This document shows positions 55,438 to 64,000 of a stretch of 64,000 nt of DNA, in pieces (within the stretch, counting starts at the first letter, position 1; every line of letters begins with the position of its first letter). A program made the position numbers and the translations under genes. The notes under the pieces are model-generated. The model made no database searches. It had not been told where the DNA came from and saw only the letters and a list, made by a program, of their open reading frames with translations. The stretch comes from Ficedula albicollis (Eukaryota > Chordata > Aves > Passeriformes > Muscicapidae). The stretch is taken from assembly GCF_000247815.1 (NCBI RefSeq), contig NC_021686.1:13668764-13732763 (forward strand). Reading direction: 5' to 3'.

Positions 55438-58400
55438 AAATTTGTCCCCTGAGTTTCTTCCTGGCATTTGAAGAATTCCAAAGCTCAGTGATGCCAATGT
55501 AGTGCTTTGCAGGCAGCCAACTTCTCTTCTAAGCCGCCGCCCAGGAATGTGCCCGACCACATTTGGCAGCGCTGCTGCAGAAAGGAACTATTAAGAGTTG
55601 TTGAGGACCAGGACTGAATTGCCCTCTTACCTTAGACTGTGGTTCCTGTGATCTGGGGTTAAGTGGAGGGGGATGTCAAGCATGGTCTTTAGGAGTAAAT
55701 TGTTGAGTTAGACGCTTTGCTGCTGAGCAGGGTAAAGGAGCTGCTGCAGAGCATTCCAGTGAAAATATTAAGGGGACACTTAATGTAAGGTGTAGCTCCT
55801 ACATGCGTTCATTCATGCGCAAAAACTCGATTAGTACATTGCAGCCACAATGTAGCCAATGTCACCCGTCAGCAAGGGCTTGTCTGACACATTTCCGTAA
55901 GGATGAAGAATTCAGAATCATGTACAGTAAAGAGAAGCAGCAAGAAACATCATGACTTCTGGGGGCAAAAAAGCCTCTCTGTATTAACTAGCAAACTGTT
56001 GAAGCACAAATAAATCAGTGCTACACCTACTCCAGTCTATTTTGTATTCATTACTAAAGGGCTGGGTTGAAAATTAATATATAATCACCCCAATGAGTTT
56101 TATAATGGGATTGTTAATGTGGAAACTCTGGAAATGCATTCCAGCCTGTACCTTATAGACATGAATTTAAATTCAGAGTTAACATGCATTGGAAATAAAC
56201 ACTGTTGCTTTGTCCACTTGCTGCCAGAAGACATCAATTAAAAACCAAACAAATCACAAACCACCTGTGCAAATGACGCTCTTTACATGGCCTGGATGCT
56301 ATTGATCCAAATTCTAGTAAAATGCAAGAATAAAAAATGGGCAGCTGTTTACCTAGTTAGGAAAACTGCTGCATGGGGAGGGGGATATCTTCAGTTTTTT
56401 CTGGCTGCTGGAGAGCCATGAATAATTTAAATCCAGCAAGTGTTACACCAGCAAGAGTAATATTTCATCTGGTAGCAAGACAAAGGTGATGTGGGAGATT
56501 TGGGGTCCTTTGTGGCTCTGTAGCAGTCTTGGGTGACTTCAAAACAAAACAGCTGAGATGGAGAGCAGAGGCCCTCAGGAGCCTGGAATCCTCAGGCTCT
56601 TTTAAGCCATTAGACTGCAGGAATTGTAGTGCTCTTGCAATTCAAATAAACGCTGGTACATTAACGTGCAAACAAAGCTTTGTGATGCTGAGGTTAAACT
56701 AACTTCCTTTCAGAAGCCTGAAAGTTTCACCTTGTCTTAAAAGAAAAATACATCACATACACACTTGAGAGGTTTTGGTAAAAGCTGCAATGTTTTCCTT
56801 CTTCTTTTTTTTCTTTTTTTTTTCCAACTGAGTTGTATTTGGAAGAGGACATACTTGTAAAGAAAGAAAGGCTAACAGGTGTCAGAAACTTTCAAGTTAG
56901 AAAAATATGAGTTGAAAAACTGCATATGGGCCTTGTAATGAGTAAGTTTGTCTTTCCTATAACATCCAATGTAGCCACTTTGATGTATAAATTCATTTCT
57001 GTATATGAATATGTACCATACACTTCTCCCCTCCAAAGATCTCCAATTGTTATTTCTCTTTAAGGATGTAGAGAGTGTTGCTGCTCCTGTGAGGAAGCAT
57101 TCTCCTTACAAGACTGAGTCAGATTTCCCTTGCCTGCTCCAGTTCCTTTCTGGCTTTCGAGCAGCAGGTAGGAGCCAAATATCCAGCAGATCTCTCCATC
57201 TGATAGTCATGGGATGTTGCAGGGGAAGGAAGTACAGAAAATGGGATATGGTGCAGTCAGGGCCAGCTGTACCACATGAAATGAATGTCAGGCATGGAGA
57301 GGTGACAGGGCTGACTTTACCTGCATTCACCATGTTGAGGAATAGCATTATTCTATTGCAGCAGAACTGGAGGTCGTTGGGGCTCCCAAGATCGATGGCC
57401 TGGGGCTGTTGGCTGTGCAAGGGCACATTCTGGCTTCCCAGGGACAGGCCCATCCTTCTGACAAGCCACTGCCTCAGTCAGTGGAGCTGTGCTGGTTTCC
57501 AAGCCATTCCAACCCAGAGGAGCTCTTGTGCCACTGCAGAGTCAGAAAAAGAGAGATCCAGCATAAAACCAGCCCAGGAACGACAGAATCAGAGCTGGCA
57601 TGTGGGGCATTCTCCCTCTTTTGCTTCCTTCCCCTGCCAGCAATGGATTGCAAGGGGAAAATACCTTTGCTTTGAGCTTTATTGTGTAGTAAGGAGAAAA
57701 GGATTGGTAAAAGGATGGTAAAAGAAAAAAAGAATGACAAAGTCTAGTGCTACAGTTCCACTCTGTGCCTTTATCTCTTCTTTCTCCAGAATTCTGCATC
57801 AAGCTGCCCCCATCAGACAGATATTAAATGTAAATCTGGCGTAATATTGATCCCCAAGGAACCCAGTGGGAATTTTGCTTCCTTTCCAGCAGCTTCTCAC
57901 CCCTAATGTGAAATTTGGGGAATATTCATTTTCCTGCTTTGCCTTACAATAGCCACAATTCTTCTCCCTATCTGTCAGCAAAAACTCACAGCACTCATTT
58001 CTGATCCGAATTTCGGCCATCTCCCCTCAAGACCTAGGATTTCATCAGCAATTAGAGCTTTAGAGACCTTTTGTCTTAAGTGATTATTACTGCAGAGTTT
58101 ATTCTAAAACTTTATCTGGCCGTACCCAGCCCATATACATCTGGACTGCATTCCAGGAATGCCATTCCTTCTCCATTGTTTCTCTTGTGTTTTTATGTAA
58201 CTATTCGAATCCAGAGATGCACTCACTTTTACATTGTATACATGGTTTTAACTGACACAGCAAACATTTCCTTACACTTATCTTAAAAAAAAAAATATGT
58301 AAAAGATAATCTAATCTTAAATTTAAAGTTTAACACAAATACAGGGAGACATGACAACTTGTGAAACTACTTCTCTCTAAGACATGCTAACATGGGTGAT

Positions 58401-59382
58401 AGGACAGAGTACACATTATTTCTCAAATGGGGAAAAATGAATATTTAAGACCTACTTAGAAAGTTCTGCATTGCTGTTGACAGCACTATTGTGTCTGAAG
58501 AGGATCAAATAGAGCTCATTGAATAATTCATTAAATGCATTTTGCAAAACTGGTCAAAATGTTTGTTTAAATTATTTATCCCATTCAATGTGGTAAAACG
58601 CAGAGGGACGAGCCCTCCCTAAAATGCTGCAAATGTTTTACAGTATTTCCAAAACAGAACAAGCATCCTATAACAATTATAATAGCTCAATGCTATTTGA
58701 CTCGCCTCATTCTGAAAGCAAACCTGATCTATCAGCACCATTTATCAGGTCTGGAACGGACACTTGGCCCTGCACGGGGATGTAAATGGGCTGTGGAAAG
58801 GCCTGAGTTAGCACATCCAGCCCTCTCAGGTTTTAAGTGAGTGAATGAGCTTCAGACAGGGGTTGCATTATCCCAGCAGTGCTTTCCATGGGCACTGATT
58901 GATGGGGGCAACAGCACAGGGCTCTGGTTTTTACCTTCAGCTTTGGCAATGAGTGTGGCCACTCTCACAGACCTTTGTGCTCAAAATCCGAAAAACTCAG
59001 AGCCCCCAAGAGCTTCCCAGAGCCCTGAGTTCCAGAAGATGTAAAAAACCCCACTGTGGACTGGCAGGTACTCATCAGGTGCACAAAAATAAGTGGGCTT
59101 CTGATTTCAGAGGTGCTGTCACCCAGTCCAGGCTGCACTTCTCTGATTTTCTGCTGATGCCTGGTGCACACTCAGGGAGCAGCCTGAGAGGAAAACTGTG
59201 CCATGTTAATATTCCCATGAACCCTCAGCAGCTGGATAAGGAAGAACAGCATCAAAACATGACTGAAGGTCCACAATTAGAAATGCAAAATACACCTAAA
59301 ACAATTCCCCCTCCTCTCCTTGTGTACTGATATGACCAGAACCAAAAATTTATGAAAATACAGATACATGCATTTGGCTTGT
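55438..59382. other. Non-coding single-copy DNA, 3.9 kb
   Basis: No supported gene. AT-rich, repeat-free stretches at about 56040-56340 and 58440-58760 look like candidate conserved non-coding elements. The long + strand frame at 57005-57721 (238 codons) contains a splice-signal pair (acceptor before 57065, donor at 57168) enclosing 103 bp that reads DVESVAAPVRKHSPYKTES onward. No family is recognised and I give it low weight. Confidence 0.45.
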
Positions 59383-60015
59383 TGTCTTGGGTTGTAATGC
59401 AGGGTGTAACCACCACCTGTTAAAACCAGCTGGGGCAATCATCTTTATCTTCCCACAGCCCATCCTCCCTCCAGGAGATATCTCCTGTTAATGGCCACTG
59501 AGTCCCAGGGCATGGCTGATAAAATTACATCATCCCATGGGAGATGCTCCAGCCAGGGGAGGAGCCAAGCCTTTCCTACCCAGAGAAAAACTGACATTTT
59601 GGACACCAAGGGACCTTCTTTCCACTGGATTCCAGAGGAAAACCAGACCTTTCCACATCATCCCTGGAGCTTCAGAGGAAAACTGCACCTTCTCCAGGAG
59701 CACTGCTCCAGCTGAACCACATCTGCCCCTGCAGGAGGATGCAGCCACCATTGAATGGGACTGCTGCCAACACCCTGACTGACTGACAGGTGTCAGCTTG
59801 GATTCTGACTCTGGCAGGGTTTGCGATTGGTTTTGGTATTACTGTATTTTTATTAACTTTTCCTAGGAAAGAGATGTTATTCTTATTCCCATACCTTTGC
59901 CTGAGAGCCCCTTAATTTCAAAATTAAAATAATTGGGAGGGAGGGGGTTTACGTTGTTCTTTTCAAGACAGGCTCCTGCCTTTCTCAACAGACACCTGTC
60001 TTGCAAACCAAGACA
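59383..60015 (+). mobile_element. Solo LTR of an endogenous retrovirus, 633 bp, 5-bp TSD
   Basis: The element begins TGTCTTGGGTTG and ends CAAACCAAGACA, giving the short inverted termini TGTCTTGG/CCAAGACA expected of an LTR. It is flanked on both sides by CTTGT (59378-59382 and 60016-60020), a perfect 5-bp target-site duplication. A TATA-like ATTTTTATTAAC region and an ATTAAA near 59918 fit a retroviral promoter and poly(A) signal in the + orientation. No internal gag, pol or env sequence adjoins it, so it is a solo LTR left by recombination between two LTRs. Termini and body resemble avian ERVL-type LTRs as I remember them; the class is inference. Short open frames inside are not genes. Confidence 0.92.
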
Positions 60016-60345
60016 CTTGTCAACACGTTGCTTTGTTTACCCCCATCTGACAGATCCATCTCAGCCTGGTAGAAGTTTTCATTTGCCATCTCTGAGAAAA
60101 AATAACTCTCAGAAAACTGAGGCAAAACTGATTGCAAAGTGGATATTAACAAGGACACACTGCTTACTGAAATTCTTTTAAAATACCACTGGATGTTCTT
60201 GCAAGTGAAAGAGAGGGCTATAAATATTCGCAGCAGAAAGAAACCAAAATAAAAATTAAATGCCTGAAATGCAGAAAGCTCTTAACTTACATAAGGAGCA
60301 CCAGTTTTCCAGTGGGTAATTCTGAAGGGTGATATTTACCCCCTC
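60016..60345. other. Non-coding single-copy DNA
   Basis: Nothing recognised between the LTR target site and the hexamer array. Confidence 0.5.
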
Positions 60346-60348
60346 TTA

Positions 60349-60570
60349 TTTTTATTTTTATTTTTATTTTTATTTTTATTTTTATTTTTATTTTTATTTT
60401 TATTTTTATTTTTATTTTTATTTTTATTTTTATTTTTATTTTTATTTTTATTTTTATTTTTATTTTTATTTTTATTTTTATTTTTATTTTTATTTTTATT
60501 TTTATTTTTATTTTTATTTTTATTTTTATTTTTATTTTTATTTTTATTTTTATTTTTATTTTTATTTTTA
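60349..60570. repeat. Hexanucleotide microsatellite (TTTTTA)37
   Basis: Thirty-seven perfect TTTTTA units span 60349-60570, preceded by a partial TTA and followed by T7. The Tyr-Phe and Lys-Ile/Asn frames through it are artefacts. On the minus strand it reads (TAAAAA)n, which could have grown from the A-rich tail of a retroposon, but no retroposon body is recognised beside it. Confidence 0.97.
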
Positions 60571-60577
60571 TTTTTTT

Positions 60578-61649
60578 GTTGTTCAGAGTGCCCCTGCATT
60601 TGTGCAGCATTCTCTTTCCTTCTGTCTTGTGCTACACTTTCCTATGTGGCTATCAGAATGCACATGTCATTAAATCAAGAAAGCTCTGTAAACTGCATGA
60701 GCTTGCATGAACAAGAGCTTTTCAGAGTCCTGTAAGAGTGGTGAGAACATTAAAAATATTGAGTGGTCGCTCTATACAGCTGCCATCTCTAAACAGCCTA
60801 GATTATCTTTTTTTCTTTGAGTTGTTACTTTATTATTTATCTTCATGGCAAACTGAGCAGCAGGAGCTCCACTCAGAATGGGTCCCAAGCCTAACCTTCC
60901 TAAGGGGTAAGGTGCCATCAGAAATATTCATGTTTTATTCAATTTTTATGTGGCTAAAGGGAAATGCAGAAAAAAGTTGCACCCTTGGTACTGAAGTACT
61001 CTTGGTCAGACACGGCAGCTTGTAAACCCCCCCATTTGCTGTTTGCCTGATCAGTTTTACTGCTGGTTCTGCTCATAAATGTCTGCCAGGCTAAGCACTT
61101 TTGAATAATTGTCAGATGCTCAGTGGTGGCTCAAATACTGGGATTACCTGCAGGAACAAGCAGGAGGAGATACTCCCCCAAGTAAAGACTGCAGCCAACT
61201 CTCTGCTCCAGCAGCAGGCCAGGCTTTCTGCAGCTTCTTCCACAGGGTTAAAGCCAGCACAGGGCAGTGATTGTCCTGTCCTGCAGCCTCAGCTGAGCCT
61301 GCTGAGCAAGGTCCCTGAAGAAAGGGAAGATTCTGAGCTACCCTGCAGATGATTCTAACCTCTGCCAACATCTGCTGTGTTCGGGGCTCAGGCAGGGCCA
61401 TCTGGAAGTGCCTTGTGCCTGTGTGTCCCCTCTGTAAATGCATGGGCAGGCTTTGCTCTGGGAAATTAAATAGGGAAGAATGTGATTCTTCTCTTTAAGC
61501 CAAAAATTCCCAGGCTGCAGCCACACCACAGAGTAGCTCCATATTCCCACTGTCCTCCCACTCCCTTCAACAGCATAGTGGAATAATTTAGAAGTACTCT
61601 ATTGTATGAAAAAGCTATGTAACACCTTTAGAAGAGCAAGAGCACAGTG
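60578..61649. other. Non-coding single-copy DNA
   Basis: No gene, transposon or splice-site pair recognised. Confidence 0.5.
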
Positions 61650-61813
61650 TTTGCTCGAAATTCCTTAAAGATCAATTAATTCCTGACCTGTCCCTTAAGG
61701 CTGGGTGAACTGGATCAAGTCTTTTGCTACATTTGCTCGAAATTCCTTAAAGATCAATTAATTTCTGACCTGTCCCTTAAGGCTGAGTGAACTGGATCAA
61801 GTCTTTTGCTACG
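61650..61813. repeat. Two-copy tandem duplication, 82-bp unit
   Basis: TTTGCTCGAAATTCCTTAAA begins at 61650 and 61732, and both copies end GATCAAGTCTTTTGCTAC. By eye two transitions separate them (AATTCCTG against AATTTCTG, GGCTGGGTG against GGCTGAGTG). Non-coding. Confidence 0.95.
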
Positions 61814-61852
61814 GGATATTTTCACAGGATCATTTGGTTCTTTTATTATTTA

Positions 61853-62975
61853 TATAGAAGCATGGAAAGGCTGGAAGGCACCTCAGGGGGTCATCTGCTT
61901 CATCCCTCTGGCCCCTCTACCCTGCTAGCACTTTAAAAACCTGTAATAAATGGAACTTCACAGCTTTCCTAGACAATCTTTTCCAGTGCCAGTTACCCTT
62001 GCCACTGGAAAATTTTCCTAAAGCTTGAGCAGGATACCCCTTGCTGCCACTCATGAACATTTCTTCTTGTCCCATCTGTGGTGGAAAAGAGCAAGAGTCT
62101 TGTGACTTCCACCCCTGTAGCTAAAGCTTGAGCAGGATACCCCTTGCTGCCACACATGAACATTTCTTCTTGTCCCATGTGTGGTGGAAAAGAGCAAGAG
62201 TCTTGTGCCTTCCACCCCTGTAAACCTTACATATTTGAAGATTCTTTGTCTCCTTCAGACTGAACAAACTCCAGTGGTCCTTGTTTCCAAACGTTTGGTC
62301 ATCCTTGCTGTCCTCTGGACTCTCTCTTAAATTGTAGTGCTAAAACTGGGTGAAGTCTTCCAGCTGAGGCCTCCCCAGCATGGTGTGGATGGAAATGATT
62401 TTGTGTGGCTGCATGTGCTAGAGACAGGACTCCTGGGCATCACATCTCGAGTGCATTTGTTGTAAAATAGGGACATTCCTGGCACTCCCTTAACTTGTGA
62501 TTCCCTAAAAACCTCAGGCTCTTGCAGGCAGGACTGGTGTATTGGTGGTCAGGCACATCCTGCATTTTTGTAGTCAATTATTTCTATTAATTGCAGAAAA
62601 CTATTTGTTCCTATTGAATTTCATCCTTTCTTGGCCCAGTCTATAAGATCTTTATGAATTTCCAGCACATTGCAGATTTTCTAGCTTGATGCCAACTCCA
62701 AATTTATCAAGGATATTATCTAGTCAATTGTACCAGTTATTATATAATGTATTTAAAGATCAGTAACAGGCTTTTAGAATTTCCTAACCCTTGCACTTCT
62801 CTTCTAAGAGTAAGCTGCAGATAGGTCTTCCTGAGAACAGTTTTTCACACTTTATGTTCCCATCTTGCATAAGTTTATTTCAATCTGTTTCTCAAATTTG
62901 CTGATAAGAATACCACAAGGCACTGCCAGAATTTCACTGAAGTCGAGGTATACAGTCTGCAAGATTTAAATCTCC
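61853..62975 (-). mobile_element. Ancient CR1-type LINE, about 1.1 kb, minus strand
   Basis: Read in + orientation the segment follows the reverse complement of an old amniote CR1: 'ggaaggcacctcaggggtcatct', 'cttgtcccatctgtggtgga', 'catatttgaag', 'gtcctctggactctctct', 'ccagctgaggcctccccagc', 'tattgaatttcatcct' and 'tgccaactccaaatttatcaa'. On the minus strand 62891-62951 reads YLDFSEILAVPCGILISKFE, a decayed form of the reverse-transcriptase palm segment (YLDFSKAF.TV...IL..KL), which confirms both class and direction. Stops and indels throughout make it inactive. The 3' end is at the low coordinate and the 5' part is missing. Divergence is far higher than in the CR1 at 24468. Confidence 0.85.
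62018..62222. repeat. Two-copy tandem duplication, 103-bp unit, inside the old CR1
   Basis: CTAAAGCTTGAGCAGGATAC begins at 62018 and 62121. By eye the copies differ at about 3-4 bases (CACTCATG against CACACATG, CCCATCTG against CCCATGTG, GTGACTT against GTGCCTT). The copies are far more alike than the host CR1 is to its family, so the duplication is much younger than the insertion. Confidence 0.95.
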
Positions 62976-64000
62976 TATTTCTAATGTTTCTGTAGGACAT
63001 ATGATCATTTTTGGTCCCAGAATTGTCTTCTGATATCAGACCTAAAGCGCTGTCCCCAAAATCATCACTCTGCCAAGATGCCTAAAAATGCACTTAGCTA
63101 TAATTCTGCTGCAATATTAACATTTTAAATGCACACATTTAATAGGTCTATCATTAATCTGTCCTTCCTGAAATAAATAACTTGCCTCATTAAGGGTGTC
63201 ATTGAAATACTGAAATAAACCCTTTCTTCCCTCCTTCCTCAGCACAGTTAAATGTGAAGGAGTCAATTCATGGTTGCCCAGGAGCTTTGGAAACTCCTCC
63301 TGGCTCCAGGTCCAACATGTCACAGGGACCAGAGGGACATGGAAAAGTGAGTTTAGGGAGAAGCTGTGCTGATCCATAGCAACTGGAAAATATAAAGGTG
63401 AACACATCTCACAGCCAGCCTCCAAGCTGGAGAGATTAATTGCACTCAGTGAGACTTATTTGATTACTTGGTCCCCTGAGTAATAATGGGTTTCCTGAAG
63501 ACTAAAGAGAGTAACACAGAAAAGTCAGAAAGAAATATGGGAACATATTAAAAAGTAACTATTAAAGGGAGAAAAATATATATGAAACCACAAGGCATGT
63601 AATTAACTTAGCATGGGACTAGATTTGTTTGCTTAATTATTCCATGCAGCTTCATAAAGGTCTGAAGCAAGCTCATAAGTGGCTTAAAAAAAACCTCCAG
63701 AATTGATTTTAAGAAAATATCATTAAATTTGTGAATGAAAATCCTGGTCTTCTTAAGGTCAATGTCTCCTCTTGGTTCATTCATGCTGGGATCTCTCCTT
63801 ACACTGAGTGTGGAGTTCTTGGCACTCTGGGAAGCATCCACATGGCTTAATTTAGGACTTCTGGCTTAGGTATCCTGAATTGCTCTCTGGAGGCTGCACT
63901 GACACTGCAGGGAGCTCGGTCCTGAGCTAGACCTAAAGTTAGAATATGTCAATGATCTCTTCTGTGCACACAGATCTTAAAAGGAAAATATTCTGCCACT
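62976..64000. other. Non-coding single-copy DNA
   Basis: AT-rich sequence without recognisable gene or repeat. A further decayed 5' extension of the CR1 beyond 62975 is possible but not visible. Confidence 0.45.

Noticed and set aside
57005..57721. 238-codon plus-strand open frame, with an internal splice-signal pair at 57065-57167
   Set aside because: No motif, no known family and no partner exon. Kept only as a low-weight note in the regional entry.
59491..59782. Short open frames inside the LTR
   Set aside because: They lie within LTR promoter/UTR-type sequence and match no retroviral gene.

Overview
This is vertebrate nuclear DNA, most likely from a bird and probably a songbird. Evidence: CR1-type LINE fragments of the avian kind (24468-24823, 38262-38315, and a much older copy at 61853-62975), a solo retroviral LTR with a perfect 5-bp target-site duplication (59383-60015), MIR-like SINE relics, moderate GC with CpG depletion, and no dense gene packing. 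There is no bacterial or phage architecture. The species call is inference; the repeat types are read from the sequence and compared with remembered family features.

I find no complete protein-coding gene, rRNA, tRNA or CRISPR array. Most long open frames are translations of simple repeats (poly-Pro/Gly, poly-Asn, Ser-Pro, Gly-Glu, Lys-Ile types) or chance frames. The window reads as intergenic or large-intron DNA. A few short stretches could be exons. The best is 48871-48981 on the + strand: 111 bp, one open frame, good splice sites at both ends. Weaker ones lie at 5569-5875 (-), 16248-16318 (-) and 57065-57167 (+). A CpG-rich block at 52060-52480 could be a promoter.

Layout. 1-4.6 kb: mostly single-copy DNA with two short tandem duplications. 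4.66-4.97 kb: poly(A)-poly(C)-poly(A). 5.1-5.24 kb: MIR-like relic. 6.3-7.6 kb: a cluster of nested local duplications. 7.9-17.2 kb: single-copy DNA with a minisatellite (12.3 kb) and a CpG-enriched patch (13.0-13.45 kb). 17.2-18.2 kb: perfect (TAA)319. 18.2-32.4 kb: single-copy DNA, a 174-bp tandem duplication (23.0 kb) and a CR1 fragment (24.5 kb). 32.45-33.34 kb: 891 uninterrupted C. 33.3-43.4 kb: single-copy DNA, small CR1 and MIR relics, a 133-bp tandem duplication (39.4 kb). 43.41-44.25 kb: 830 C. 44.3-50.2 kb: single-copy DNA with the candidate exon. 50.2-50.5 kb: 251 C within a polypyrimidine block. 52.1-52.5 kb: CpG-rich block. 54.18-55.34 kb: perfect (TCTCCT)192. 59.4-60.0 kb: solo LTR. 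60.35-60.57 kb: (TTTTTA)37. 61.65-63.0 kb: tandem duplications and the old CR1.

Two patterns stand out. First, long and almost uninterrupted simple repeats make up roughly 7% of the window, including four poly(C) tracts that all carry C on the same strand. Second, at least thirteen places carry two-copy direct tandem duplications with units of 37-174 bp, most differing by only a few bases. No set of genes working together can be described here.
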